From: Letharia columbiana | Taxonomy: Eukaryota > Ascomycota > Lecanoromycetes > Lecanorales > Parmeliaceae | Length of the DNA: 64,000 bases | Reading direction: 5' to 3' | Assembly: GCF_014066305.1 (NCBI RefSeq) | Contig: NW_023501038.1 | Coordinates: forward strand, 1,281,001-1,345,000 | Shown: in pieces, positions 1 to 12,480 of the stretch | Numbering within the stretch: the first letter of the stretch is position 1 | Layout of the letters: each line of letters starts with the position of its first letter | The notes under the pieces: model-generated | Told to the model about the DNA's origin: nothing | The model's input: only the letters and a program-made list of their open reading frames with translations | The model's database searches: none | Made by a program: the position numbers and the translations under genes

Positions 1-1257
1 AGAAGTTCTTGTGCTCGAACGATTTCCCTCCAAAGGCAGGCCCAATCTTGACGAGACGACTGGGAGGCGGCAGACGAGGATCTCGTGGTGATTGAACCAG
101 CGCCTTCAATTTTTGCTGCTCTCGTGTCTTTTTGGCGTCTGCGCGGCCTCTTTGGTGCGCCAGCCAATCCTTCAGTGTCTTGGGTACGACATATGACCTT
201 AACAGGTTCATCCTCCCCAGGCTTTCTTCCACTCGCTTCCATCTTTCTTTCTCAACTATCAGTTTACTGCTCCACACCCTGGAATTGGTATGGGAAGCTT
301 CTGTGGGCTGCACCACAGTGTGGTTGTTTCGACTTGCTGGTGCCTGTGGGCCTGAGAACTTCGATTGGAAAGGTCTCGCTGCAGGATTCAACATTTCTCC
401 CCTCCACGATGCTGGACTTTGTGAACCTTGGAGGCCGGGATTGGATGGCCTCGCTGCAGGAACTAAAGAGTCAGTGGTGCGACGGGCGTCGGCTTGTAGA
501 TCCGGAATCTCGGAATGGGTCGCCATCTGCGGTGCACTCCGAAAGTTGTCACTGCCTATGGATGTGTCTGGAATGCGCAGTGTTAACCGCGGACGGGAGT
601 TTTCTTGGACTCTCTCCACTGCAACCTGTCAGATTCAACATCTTGTTGCGGACTTGATGGATGCTTACCTGGACTAACGGACGGCTCCGTCTTGCTCCAA
701 GGCGAGGCCGGGGCTTGTTTTCGAGCGGAGTTCCACACGTTGAAGGCTGGAGCTCTTGCGTTCCAACGGGAAGTCGAGACCTGGCTTGGGCCCTTGGGGA
801 CAGAATCGAAGAATGGGTCTCTCGTGCTCAAACGTGAGGTTGAGGGCTTGCTTTGATTAGTAGGCAATGAGCCGGGAATCCTAGTGCTTGCATCCCTTTG
901 GGCGGTTGGCAGCTGCGGGTCATCGACGAACGAGTCCAGGAACAGGTCCCGTGTTCTTTGGCCAGTGGCAGTTGGGTCGAAGAACGCGTCTCCTGTGTTC
1001 TGATTCGACAGCTGGCTTTGGTCACCAGCGAGGGAGGTCAAGGCTGTGTCCCTTGTATTCGGACGCGACGTCGAGGACTGGCTTGGTCCAGCAGGAGTAG
1101 AAGCGAACCAAGAGTCTACTTTGTCTGTAGGTGACATAGCCTGAGTTAATGCGCTGATGAAGGTCGAGTCAGGGTATTTGTATGCATTTATTCTAGGCAA
1201 CGCCGTCTGGGTCACTGTGTTGACGAAGAAGGTGTCAGGGGATCTGTTTGTACCCAT
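1..1257 (-). CDS. Unrecognised low-complexity protein, 3' end off window
   Basis: I do not recognise this protein. Exon 1 (1257-669) encodes a Ser/Thr/Pro/Gln-rich, probably disordered chain with degenerate repeats of the type RDPFFDSVPKGPSQ (also RDLFLDSFVDDPQ, GDAFFDPTATGQ). A 50 nt intron (668-619, GTAAGC...GTTGCAG) joins in frame to exon 2 (618 to beyond 1). Exon 2 has further repeats (VPAARPSNPG, NPAARPFQS) and then a charged segment, EKERWKRVEESLGRMNLLRS, and KTLKDWLAHQRGRADAKKTR, before the window ends. The 5' end is uncertain. An upstream exon starting at ATG 1391 (MSNFFQEASEVGEIPYE) can be spliced in frame, but only through a 38 nt intron, which is short. The alternative start is the ATG at 1257. 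The frame agreement across the intron supports a real gene; its function is unknown. Confidence 0.6.
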
Positions 1258-1391
1258 CCAAGGCGACGTGAATGTAGTACCCGGCGTTGTGAGTCCTTCA
1301 TCTATTAGCCATGATTTCTCCAGTGTTTACTCTGTTTACCTTCGTATGGAATTTCTCCCACCTCGCTTGCTTCCTGGAAGAAATTGCTCAT

Positions 1392-2374
1392 TCCGGGAAA
1401 TTTCGTGAAGATTTGAACGAGAGACCGTGTTTCTAATAGTGCTTTGTGATTAGACAGGAGTGTTGTAATGATTGTGTTGCTGATAACCTGTGAGATGTGG
1501 TGGATGCTAATGTGTGGAGAGAAAGAGATGGAGTCAAAGAATATATGGTGGGGATCAATGAAGGGCCGAAGATAACAGGAACGCTAGCGGCGGTTGAATA
1601 GACACTGTATTCACTGCAGAGTCGGGTAACTGGTGCTCTATGGCATTCATTGCAATCCGGAGATGGTCTCTTCACCTGCGGGGATGCTTCACCGCCAGAT
1701 GGGAATGCACCGAAGAAGTCACGCGTTTCTCAGGCTCTTCTCCACACTGAGCGAGCGTATAGTATGTCACATATACTTGCATCTAATATCTATGCTTGCG
1801 TGGTTTATTCCTTACTGTGGAGGTTGTATGATGGGGCAACCAGGGAAGTCTTTAGAGGTGAAAGGCGGACGAGAGTTGAGGCAGCTTTTGGCTAACTTCC
1901 GAGGTGTCACAAAGTTAGCTTCTGCCCATTCTCAGCCTTGAAACTCGGGGCAATGTACTCAGGTGATTGAAGGGCGTGGTTGCGGGTTGTGCAAATCTGA
2001 ACAGTGACCAGAGACGAGAGCAAATGTATCTATTTAATATCTAAGAAAGAACGGCGCTGTAAATCAAGAATTCTTTCATGCTTTTGATTTTCGCTCCTCT
2101 CATGAGCTCTGATCAAAAGTTGAGGATACTTCATCTCGGAGCAATGATAGGAAGTCAGGCAACTATATGTTCACATATTCCCCTACAAATTTGATGCCTT
2201 TTACAGCAAACCATTCCCAAAGCACCCGACAATTTACTTGTATCTCACAAACATGAAACGAGCGAATCAGGAGGACGCGGGATTCCACCAAACATAGGTA
2301 GGGCTAGATCAGAGAGCAATGAGAGCCTCATCTTTGCCACCACCATCTTCACACCTACATCTCCTGAAACAGCT
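1392..2374. other. Intergenic, no gene seen
   Basis: Normal base composition, with only short overlapping frames that have no coding character. It lies between the minus-strand gene at the left edge and CTF8 on the plus strand, so it probably holds both promoters. No tRNA or repeat was seen. Confidence 0.5.
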
Positions 2375-2791
2375 ATGCCCACCATACCCCTCCACACTTC
2401 TTCTGCCCAAACAGCGGTAACAAACACTGCCAATCCCCTTCCACAATTGCTTCAAACGCCGGGTGGGCTTGCTATTCTTGAAATCCAAGGCAGTATCAAT
2501 CTTCCCACCGCCTCACCTACTTCTCAAACCATCTCCATTGGGCGCCTTGTCTTCCCAGACTACACCGCCAGCGGCTCGCCAGAACACAAATCCTGGATGA
2601 AGATAGTCCATCTCTACGTTGGCCAGCATCAGAGGCTAACAGGAGAAGTGAAGAAGTTACCCAACCCTGTGGCCGTCATCCGCAAGCGGGATAGTGGGGA
2701 AGCAACTGCTGAGGGAGAGGAACTGGAGATAGCGGAAATTGTCTATTACAAAGTCATCTTCTCCAGTCGCCCCGAGCCTGTGGGGACTTGA
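2375..2791 (+). CDS. CTF8: Ctf8, subunit of the Ctf18-RFC clamp loader
   Basis: Single-exon gene of 138 residues. The C-terminal two thirds show the Ctf8 signature: GRLVFPDY at residues 56-63, WMKIVHLYVG at 74-83, HQRLTGEVKKL at 85-95 and PVAVIRK at 98-104. In fungi and animals Ctf8 pairs with Dcc1 and Ctf18 to form the alternative RFC that acts on PCNA and is needed for sister-chromatid cohesion. The length fits the family, which is small. The start at 2375 is the first ATG in frame and the N-terminal 40 residues are poorly conserved, as usual for the family. The 196 bp to the P450 start leave room for a short 3' UTR and a promoter. Assignment rests on motifs seen; function is family knowledge. 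Confidence 0.9.
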   Translation: MPTIPLHTSSAQTAVTNTANPLPQLLQTPGGLAILEIQGSINLPTASPTSQTISIGRLVFPDYTASGSPEHKSWMKIVHLYVGQHQRLTGEVKKLPNPVAVIRKRDSGEATAEGEELEIAEIVYYKVIFSSRPEPVGT

Positions 2792-2986
2792 AGCTGCCAG
2801 AGTGACTTCATCTTGCGTCTGGGGAGGGGCCAGAGGCGCGACTATCAGGCGTGCCAATAGATCGCGCCGGCGCTGCGGCAACGTCACCTTTCGATGATTT
2901 CAACTTTGAGCAATCACATATTGGGAACTTTCCTTCTAGAAGTTCTTCATATCTCGAAAAGAAGCCAGAGGTCTTCTAGCGCAACC

Positions 2987-4668
2987 ATGGGTGGGGGAGA
3001 TAGCCTCAATTCTGTTGGCATTTTGAAGACGTTGACTACGGCTGCAGGTTGGATACTCACTGTGGTGAGCGCAACCAAACTTCTGGCCTTGCCAAAAATT
3101 GATTAATGATTGCAGTCAGTCGCTGTCATTGTTGCTCGATTGGTGCTGTCCGCCATCTACAATGTCTACTTCCATCCACTCCGCAACTTCCCAGGACCTA
3201 AATTCGCAGCAGCTACACCTTTACCCTTCGTATGGCGCCTTCTCAATGGCCGAATGGTCCACTGGAATATGATGCTGCATGCAAAGTACGGCGTGGTGGT
3301 TCGGGTGCATCCGGATGAGCTGTCTTTTATCGGGTCTTCCGCCTGGCAAGACATTTACACTGCTCGTCCACAGCTTCCCAAGCCTACATTCGGAGTGCTA
3401 GAGACACCGGGTGGCGTACCCAGTATTGGAACCATTCCAGACGCTGAGACCCATGGCCGCCAAAGGAAGATCATCAGCCACGCTTTCTCCGACCGGGCAC
3501 TGCTGAGCCAAGAGTACATCTTGCAGAAGTACAGTGACCTTCTAATTGATCGACTACGAGATCAGCCTAATCTCCAGGATGGTAGTCTCGATATCTGCTC
3601 CTGGTACAACTTTGTGACATTCGACGTTCTCGGCGATCTATGTTTCGCGGAGTCCTTTCATTGTCTCGAGACTGCGGAAAATCATCCTTGGGTTGCCTCA
3701 GTCTTCATGGGGGTTAAAGCAGCCCAGCTGTTCACCGTATTTCACCACTTCCCACCTATGAGTACCATCGTTAAATTTTGTCTACCCCAATGGGTCCATG
3801 ACGAAGCTCAGAAGAGTTTTACCTTTACCCGAGAACGTGTGGACAGACGCATCGCCTCCAAGTCAGATAGGCCGGACTTTATGAAACACATTCTTCACAA
3901 CAATTACCCAGGAGGTTTGAGCAGAGACGATATCGATTCGACAACCACTTTGCTTGTGCTTGCGGGCAGCGAGACATCGGCTACGACTCTTACCTCAGCC
4001 ACTTATTTCGCTCTGAAGAACCCCACTGTCATGCAGAGACTCGTGCGAGAGATTAGAGAAACCTTCAAAAGCCAACGAGACATCACAGTCGCAGCTGTGT
4101 CCAATCTACCCTACGTACATGCTGTCATCCAAGAAGCGCTCCGTATGCATCCAACAGGCCCAATCTCGGTCCCTCGGCAAGTGGATAGGCCTGACGTGGA
4201 AGTCTGTGGCATGCCAGTTCCGAAAGGAGTGGGTACCTGTCTGCCTGAATATCCTAAATGCTGTCTTTGCTCACTACTCTAGGTACGAGTTGGAATCCCC
4301 CAGAAGACGGCTTTCCGATCTCCGTCAAACTTTGTCGACCCAGACACATACATACCAGAGCGTTGGCTCGAAGGTGCGGACCCTCGATTCGCCCAAGACG
4401 ATAAAGCTGTGTTTGAGCCTTTCATGGTTGGGCCTCGAAATTGTATTGGGAAGACGTAGGTTGCCCTGCACTCTATGTTGTCTCAAACGCTGACTGCTTG
4501 AGTTATAGGTTAGCCTGGGTGGAAATGAAGATGGTACTCGCCAAAGTCCTATGGAACTTCGATCTGGAGTTATCTGAGAAGATGATGGGAAGAGATTGGT
4601 CTGATCAAAAGGTGTACTTGCTGAACGAGAAGACACCGATGTATGTTAAGATGAGGCCCAGGCTGTAG
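2987..4668 (+). CDS. Cytochrome P450 monooxygenase, four exons
   Basis: Exons 2987-3064, 3116-4228, 4283-4455 and 4509-4668 give about 507 residues, normal for a fungal microsomal P450. Introns of 51, 54 and 53 nt begin GTGAGC, GTGGGT and GTAGGT; each join restores a conserved stretch. An N-terminal hydrophobic anchor (about 18-45) is followed by FHPLRNFPGPK. The oxygen-binding I-helix reads AGSETS (309-314), the ExxR motif is EALR (366-369), PERW is at 422-425, and the haem loop is FMVGPRNCIG (444-453) with Cys451 as ligand, so all catalytic motifs are intact. The overall sequence resembles the CYP65-like group (isotrichodermin C-15 hydroxylase type), an inference from memory. No other biosynthetic genes lie nearby, so no cluster role can be assigned and the substrate is unknown. 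Confidence 0.9.
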
Positions 4669-5354
4669 GAGTGGTCCACAGATGGTATCATATATTGGGT
4701 CAAGCTTCAAGCTTACAAGCCTTCTCTCGCTTAATGTCACGAGTTGTTTATGGATAGTATAAGTTTTAGTCGGTCAGTGCACAGAACAAAAACGCCGCAC
4801 CGAACTAAAAGTGAGATTTCTTTTCCAGGACAAAGACAGTTCCTGTGCTTGATTGCTTGGGTAAAACACTCTCTGTGTGGACTGTCTACTACAAAGTACA
4901 AATATCCCATAGTATGTCAAATTTACTTGGGGTTGTCCCCCTTCATTTCAACCATTCCCTGCTCAACCTACAACACGCCTTGACCAACATCTCTTCAATG
5001 CCACCCGTCAAAGCTACACTTTGTACGGATTTTATCCCGCCCAAATTCATCTGTCAGCGCTGCCGGACCACGTTTTCCACGCACAGTTTGCAGTCATGCA
5101 TCTGTGTTTGGAACAGTCTCCCCCAGCGATGTTCAAGCCACTTCCCTGAATATGTTCCTCCACACTCGTTTCATTTCATTGTTCAATGATTGTAACAGCC
5201 TTTGAAATTGTAGCAATGATCCCAATCCAAGCCGCTCCGCACTTAACACCGAGAACCTATTAAGTCCGAATGCTTGGCATTGATTTGCGCACTGCTGTAT
5301 GCAAAAACTTCCCGTAAACCACGTCTGTGTCGTCGAGGCTCCTTTCCAACGAAA
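4669..5354. other. Intergenic between P450 and UTP7
   Basis: Contains the P450 3' region and the UTP7 promoter. A 114-codon frame at 4845-5189 lacks any recognisable domain or splice support and I do not count it as a gene. Confidence 0.5.
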
Positions 5355-7062
5355 ATGGAGTCAGGAGTCGAGATCGTGACCAGGAAACCTTCAATACCTA
5401 GTGGGAAATCTTTCGAAGCCCGACAAAAGCCTCTCGACCCCGAAGCCGCAGCCCTCAAGAAACGAGAAACTTCTGCCCATCAGACCTACGGCCGTGGCCG
5501 AAAAATCGCCCCCAAATCCATCAAAGACAAAAAGCTCCGCTCCAATCTTAAATTGCTGGAATCAAAGTATAAAGATGCGGTTCTTAAAGCGCACGATGCA
5601 GAAATTCTGCTCGAGCATGAGTCCGGGTTTCTTGAACCCGAGAATGAAGTTGAGAGGACTTATAAGGTCAGACAGGATGAGGTGAAGGAGAGTGTGGCGG
5701 TGGAGACGGCGAAGAAGGGTTTCGAGCTTAAGTTGGAGGGTTTGGGGCCGTATGTGTGTGATTATACGCGGAATGGGAAGGGGTTGTTGTTGGCGGGGAG
5801 GAAGGGGCATGTGGCGACGATGGATTGGAGGGATGGGAGGCTGGGATGTGAGCTGCAACTGGCGGAGACGGTGAGGTGTGCGAAGTGGCTTCATAGTGAG
5901 CAATTGTGGGTGGTCCTCTGCTCATACAAGGTATAATGCTGACGTCTTCAGTTTCGCGGTTGCCCAGAAGAAATACACCTATATTTACGATCATGCTGGA
6001 GTAGAAATCCACTGTCTGAGAAAGCACATTGAGGTCACGCACATGGAGTTCCTTCCTCATCATTTCTTGCTGGCCACGGTGGGAAATGCAGGGTATCTCA
6101 AGTACACGGACACTTCCACTGGAGCAATGGTGATAGAGATGCCTACTAAAATAGGCTCACCCACTGCTCTAGCTCAATCACCGTACAATGCTATCCTCCA
6201 CCTCGGAAATCAGCAAGGTACTGTGGGTCTATGGAGTCCAAATTCAACCGAGCCTCTAGTGAAGCTTCAGGCACATCGTGGGCCTGTCAGAGCAATTTCG
6301 ATTGATCGAGAGGGAAGATACATGTGCACGGCTGGACAGGATCTCAAGATGGGTGTCTGGGACATCCGGATGTATCGTGAGGTCAACAACTATTTCCTAC
6401 GGCAGCCTGGATCCTCCGTTGCTATCAGTGACAGGAACCTTGTTGGGGTAGGATGGGGAACACAGGCTTCAGTATGGAAAGGACTTTTTGATAAGCACCG
6501 AGACGACCAGGAAAAGGTGCAATCTCCATACATGGGATATGGCGGTGAAGGGAGAAGAATCGAATCGCTAAGATGGTGCCCCTTTGAGGATTTGCTTGGA
6601 GTCTCCCACGACCAAGGCTTCTCCAGCATCATTGTGCCTGGCGCTGGCGAACCCAACTTTGATGCTCTCGAAATCAATCCTTACGAGAATACCAAGCAGC
6701 GGCAAGAAGCGGAGGTTAGAGCTCTACTAAATAAGTTGCAGCCAGAGATGATCTCTCTTAACCCGGACTACGTCGGTAATCTTGACCTGGCTTCCGCAGC
6801 TGAGCGAAAAAAGGAGGCAGATTTGGACAGGAAGCCCGAGGATCCGCTTTTGATGGCGAAAGAAAAGAATAGGGGACGAGGGAAGAATAGCAGCCTACGG
6901 AAGTTCATGAGGAAGAAGGGGAAAAGAAATATTATCGACGAGCAAAAGGTTAGAGTCGAGGAGCTGAAGACTGAAAGGCAGAAGAGGGCCAAGACAAAGT
7001 CGAAGAAGCAGGAGCAGGAGCTGGGGCCTGCGCTGTCGAGGTTTGCTAAGAAAGGACCTTGA
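5355..7062 (+). CDS. UTP7: Utp7/BING4-type WD40 protein of the SSU processome
   Basis: Two exons (5355-5905 and 5952-7062) give 553 residues. The 46 nt intron (GTGGGT, branch GCTGAC, TTCAG) joins HSEQ to FFAVAQKKY, the conserved Utp7 sequence. The N-terminal about 130 residues are basic and helical. WD40 repeats follow (for example CTAGQDLKMGVWDIR). A BING4 C-terminal domain occupies roughly 395-475 (WCPFEDLLGVSHDQGF, GEPNFDALEINPYENTKQRQ). The tail is Lys/Arg-rich and suits nucleolar targeting. In yeast Utp7 is a U3 snoRNP component required for 18S rRNA maturation. I prefer the ATG at 5355 over the in-frame ATG at 5274, because the extra residues (MALICALLYAK...) are not typical of the family. 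Confidence 0.94.
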
Positions 7063-7605
7063 GGTCACTTCGGCACAGGACAGAAACATTTATCGAACAA
7101 AGATCGTTCGAAGCTGGGATCTATTCGGTTGTCGCCACGGCTACTGACTGAAGCTCAGGGTCAAAAGGCCGACTCGTCCTGCCAGCTGGAAGAGCACTGG
7201 GTCCGGAGTTGCAACGCCGAGAGGCGGCGCTGCGGCTATGTGGACATGAACAAAGAGGATTCTGAAATTGATGAAGAGTCGCTGTCGAAGGGAATGCCAA
7301 AAAGAAACGATGACTAGGCTGAATAATTGCAAGTCTATGCTATGAAAGAGATCATTTTCGCAAGTTTTCGTAGTAGACTAAGTATTTATTAGAATACATA
7401 AATCTGACGAAGACGTCAAGCATCATCAGAGAAGAGAGCCACTTGTAGTCCTCGCTTACGGACTGTAAGCTTCTTCTCTGCAATTGCACCCCAGCATAGA
7501 TATCGCAGTGCAGTGAGAAAGCTTCACTACTAATGCCACAGTATAAAAGACCACACAGTGACATTGAGACCTTCGAGAACGGCTGAGAGCAGGGCCATCG
7601 ACATC
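7063..7605. other. Intergenic, no gene seen
   Basis: Lies between UTP7 and AP-3 sigma, both on the plus strand. Frames at 7129-7317 and on the opposite strand at 7352-7564 are short with no recognisable features. No tRNA fold was found by eye. Confidence 0.45.
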
Positions 7606-8326
7606 ATGATAAACGCTGTCTTAGTCTTCAACAACTCAGGCCAACCACGCCTTACGAAGTTCTATACACAGCTGGTACGCTCTACGTTGCACTAGTCATA
7701 GCTCGTATGCATAAACCTCTTGAACCTAGTGCTGATTCAACGCTCAGGATACCAGCGTGCAGCAGCGTCTCATCTCCGAGATCTTCACCCTTGTTGCCAA
7801 TCGCTCGTCCTCAGCTTGCAACTTCCTACCGTGTGTCTCTACCCCGAGTCCTACATTCCCCAAGACTTCCTGGCAAGTGGTTGAATCTTTACTGAACTCG
7901 ACGCCTTCTAGACTTCCCCCATTATTAGCTACAACCCCATCGGCCGCCGCAACCCCAACCCAACCCCACAATGACACCCCCTCCCTCATAACGTACCGCC
8001 ACTACGCAACCCTCTACTTCATCCTGATCTCCACGTCTACGGAATCTCCCCTCGCCCTCCTCGACCTCATCCAAGTCTTTGTCGAAGCCCTCGACCGCCT
8101 TTTCGAAAATGTATGTGAACTGGATCTGATCTTCAACTTTGAGGCGTTGCATGCTACGCTCGGGGAGATGATCGTCGGGGGAGTCGTTGTGGAGACGGGG
8201 TTGGATAAGGTTGTGAGGGGCGTTAGGGAGCAGGGGAAGGTGAAGAAGAGGAGGGAGGTTGGGTTGGGAGGAGGGGATGGGTTGGGGGTTGTTGGAGGTC
8301 TGGGGATGGGGAGGGGATGGCGGTGA
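7606..8326 (+). CDS. APS3: AP-3 adaptor complex sigma subunit
   Basis: Three exons (7606-7674, 7748-7830, 7912-8326) give 188 residues. The first exon encodes MINAVLVFNNSGQPRLTKFY, the standard start of the sigma-adaptin longin fold. The second join restores CNFLPLPPLLA. From residue 79 the typical core follows: YRHYATLYFI, then STSTESPLALLDLIQVFVEA and LDRLFENVCELDLIFNFEAL, then GGVVVETGLDKVV. The C-terminus is a Gly-rich tail ending GRGWR. AP-3 carries cargo from Golgi or endosome to the vacuole; sigma stabilises the delta/beta/mu core. The introns are 73 nt (GTACGC, branch GCTGAT) and 81 nt (GTGTGT, branch TACTGAAC). The 81 nt intron is a multiple of three and stop-free, so retention would insert 27 residues without breaking the frame. 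Confidence 0.92.
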
Positions 8327-8898
8327 GTGAGGCACCTGGGATGGAGTTGAGCTGGCTCTTTACACAGGGCATAGAGTGGGGCGTAGAATGGCGTCAGACG
8401 TGGGACTATATAGGGCGAATTGGCATGCATTGTCAATAGAGCGTTCCTGTTGCAAGAACCAGACGGCTCGAATACCTTTCGCCATGGAAATGTTCCAAAT
8501 GGCAGAGTATGGGAGTGGCAAACGGAAGCCAGAGATGGAGGAGCAGCAAGAAAGGAGACAACATGGGACCCATACTTAGAAGATGTCCATTGACCTAAAC
8601 TTCTCATTCGATAGCAGTCCTACAGTAGTATGCTACTGAGCCTCTCTGACATGCCTTGCGCTCGGCTAATTCCTCCTCTAAGCCCTGGAATCCATCAATC
8701 TCTCCATCTCTGCACCACGGCAGTCCCTTCTCTCCATCTCATGCATACAGCGTCTTGTACAAGAGCTCCTCTTCTTGAGGAGAATACTGCTGTAGCGGCG
8801 AGAAGACAGTCTTCCAAGGCTTGGCGAATGTACCCCAAGCCTTCATCTATGTATCAGATACATTTTAGCTATTTAGCCTCCCTCCTTGGTTCTCTTTC
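8327..8898. other. Convergent intergenic region
   Basis: Lies between the 3' ends of AP-3 sigma (+) and DPH3 (-). It holds only their 3' UTRs as far as I can see; a 112-codon plus-strand frame at 8630-8968 overlaps DPH3 exon 2 and looks like chance. Confidence 0.45.
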
Positions 8899-9211
8899 TC
8901 AAGCTACAACTTCCACTGGCGCTGCCGTCGTTGCACCGTCGCCATCTCCCTTAGGCAGGTTGTCCTAACGCACATTTCAGCCTCATGAGAGCTTCTGCAA
9001 CGCAAGATTGGATGGTCCGGTTGCTCCTTACTGCTTCGAATATAACCTTGATCATCAGACTGCAGCTGGGGCAGACTGCGACTTCCTCGCCGTCGCGGAG
9101 ATCGGAGAGCGAGATCTCGAACTGGTCGCCACATGGGCATGGGTAGGTGTAGAGTGTTGTGGACTCGTGATAGGTCATGTCTTCGATCTCTATCTCATCG
9201 TAGAAAGACAT
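8899..9211 (-). CDS. DPH3: Dph3, CSL zinc-finger diphthamide biosynthesis protein
   Basis: Exons 9211-9032 and 8964-8899 on the minus strand give 81 residues. The 67 nt intron (GTAAGG...GTTAG, phase 0) joins LMIKVIFEA to [10 protein letters not shown], the usual Dph3 C-terminal continuation. The protein begins [14 protein letters not shown] and has the CSL zinc site: Cys25 and Cys27 ([11 protein letters not shown]) and Cys47 and Cys50 ([12 protein letters not shown]). Dph3 donates electrons to the Dph1-Dph2 radical enzyme in diphthamide formation on eEF2 and also supports Elongator-linked tRNA modification. Reading through the intron would give a wrong tail ([10 protein letters not shown]...). 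The start codon lies only about 30 bp from AT block 1, so its promoter must lie in A/T-rich or homopolymer sequence, or the assembly is wrong there. Confidence 0.95.
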
Positions 9212-9286
9212 GGCACCAAAAATCCAAAAAAATCCAAAAAGAAATCATGTTTTTCTTATCTAAAATTATAAATATTAATTTTTAAG

Positions 9287-9720
<434 letters not shown>

Positions 9721-10649
9721 AATATTATTAATAGTATATAAGAAGTATAATAATAATATTATATATACTTTCTCGAAGCGAGTAGAATTAGATAATATTA
9801 TATATAAAGAAATTTAGATCTCTAGAGTATTAGTTAATTATAAATCTTTAAGAGATAAATTTACTTATATTATCAAACGAGGGCTTAAAAGAGAAATTAT
9901 TATATTATTAAATACGTTTAAAATTAATAATAAAATATTAAGACTTACGCGATAATCTTCTAGAAGAGTTAAAAGACTAATTACTTAGAAATATAAGAAA
10001 GGACTTACTAGAGATAAGCTATAGAAGTATATTCTCTTATCTATTAATATCGTCGCTATTAAGAAGTCTAATACTTTTTATAATAGCTTAAAATATATAA
10101 TTAATATCGTCTATAAGAAAGTTGATATTAAGTTTTAGAAGCTTTAGTCTAATCTTTATAGTATTAATAAAGAAGAGAAAAGAGATAAAGAATACTTAGA
10201 TATATTAAAGAAGAAGCTTATTATAAGAAAATCTTATAAAAAAGTCTTAAGTAAAGTAAATAAGACGGCTATAAAGAAGTAAGAGATTAATATAATAATT
10301 ATTATTTCTACTAATTAAGCTATTAGAGTAATTTCTAGTAATATTATAAAGAAGACTTTAAATACTATTATAAATACTATTATTTTTATATAAATAATTA
10401 ATTATAATAATAAGAATGATAATAATTATAAGATTATTAAGATTAAGAGAAAAGCGATTTTAATAGAAGAATAAAAGCTTAAAAAAGAATAAGTAAAGAT
10501 CGAGAAATTGTAACTTAATACTATTAAAGAAAATAACACTATTACTATTATTATAACTGAATTTTCTATAATTATATTTAATACTTTTTAAGAAAGATTA
10601 AAGTATACTTTAAAGTTTTAAATCTTAATAAATCTTAATTAAGATAATT

Positions 10650-12480
10650 TACTCGCCTTATTCTCGCTATTCTTTATTAAAGAGATATTTAAAACTATTA
10701 CGCGAAATATTAATATATACGCTATATAATAGCTTATTATATTATAAAAATAAGACTCTATTAAATTAAAGCTTTTAGAAAATAATATAAATTAGCGAGC
10801 TTAATAGGCTATTAATATAGTCGAAATTAAGATATTTATAAAATATCTTATTTATATAAATATTTATTAGAAAGACGAGATCGTAGACTATTAAAATAAG
10901 AATATATTTTATAATATATATTCTCTTATTATAGTAAGATAGTTAATTATATTAATCTATCTCCTAGATTTTATATATATTCTATAATTATTTATAGTTT
11001 AAAATAGATTTACTTAATTATAGCGATTTTTTTATATTAGTTCTTTAAGCGATAATATATCTATAAAGTTTATAGAAAAAGAGGTTAAAGTAATAATTAA
11101 GTAAGAATTAAAGTTTTAAAAGCTTTAGTAATAATATAAAATAAAGTCTTTTTTAACTTCTTTTAAAATTATTATTAAAAGTATTAGAGGCTTAATAGTA
11201 ATATCGCTATTGATAAAATAATAATATAATTTTTTAAATAATTAAAGTATATTATTAATATAAGAAATAAGTCTATTAAATAAAGATATAAATTCTAGAT
11301 TTTCTATAAGACTAAGTATTTATATAACTTTATATACTATTTATATATTTTAAAGATTAATAAATTAAAATTATATAAAATGCTAATAACTATCAAATTA
11401 ATAGTATATTAATTTACGCTTATACTATCTTCTCTATTCTTTAATAAAATATATACTCTTTATCTTAATAATCTCTTTATATTAATTCTATTATTTTATA
11501 AGCTATATATTATAGATATTAAAGTATATAAAATAATTTATATAAATAATAGCGTTGATTTTTTAGCTATTCTATAAATTATAAGAGAAAAATAGAATTA
11601 TAAGTTACTTTAAAGAACGCTTATAGCTATATTAATAGACGATATATTATATCTAGACTAGATTAATAATAATATAATACTCTTATTATCTATAATATAT
11701 ATAATAGATAAAGCGAGTAATATTATTAAGAAATAGTGAAAAAGATTAAGTCTTATCTCTATTAATATAAAGATTATAAGAGAGCTATTTAATAAATAGC
11801 CTCGAACGATATTTAAGATTTTATATTATATTAATAATTATAATTATAATATAAACTTTATAGATATTATTAATTAATATCGCTAGATATATAAGACTTA
11901 GAGAAAGACTATAAGAAACTAGTAGTTAATCTTCTATTAGATATTAGATTATAGCATTATTAATAACTTTAAGATTAAGAGTTATATAGATTTTTATTAA
12001 AAGAAGAGATAGTATAGAGACTTTAAGATTCGACTATATAAAGAGTTATTTATCTTTAAAAAGAATATAGAGATTAATAAGTATACTAATTATCTAGATA
12101 TTAATCGATTTAATAAAATTATTAAATATATACTTATCGAGTTATAGTAAGATCTTATTATTAAAATAAAGTAGTAAAAGAATTATATTTAGTATAAGTA
12201 TAAAAGTAATATAGCTATCGCTTAATCGCGTATATTAAATTTAAAGAAGTATATCTTTAATAATTCTTTAAGTTATAATATGAGATTTATTAATAGAAAG
12301 TATATATATCGTATCTTATATAGCTATATAGATTATTAAGTCGCTCTATATATAGCGAAAGATAAGAATTATTAAAAGTAGTAATATAAGTAAATATAGT
12401 TATAAAGTAAGCTTATAGCTATAGTAAGTATATATAATTATATAGAATCACTTATAAAATTAATATACGATTTGATTATT
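10650..12480 (+). pseudogene. PiggyBac-like transposase relic, RIP-degraded
   Basis: Around 11,800-11,990 the plus strand reads, through many TAG/TAA stops, a pattern matching the piggyBac-type DDE domain: PRTIFK, an NNYNYN...DI segment where the family has its Y-N-x-x-M-G-G-V-D motif, RKT, then LDYSIINNFKI where the family has the L-D-x-A-x-x-N-A motif. A possible decayed Cys/His-rich tail lies near 12,290-12,360. Stops sit where CAG, TGG or CGA codons are expected, as RIP would produce. The element is not functional. I found no terminal inverted repeats, so its limits are approximate. Confidence 0.5.

Noticed and set aside
4845..5189. 114-codon plus-strand frame between P450 and UTP7
   Set aside because: No domain, no splice support and composition unlike the neighbouring genes.
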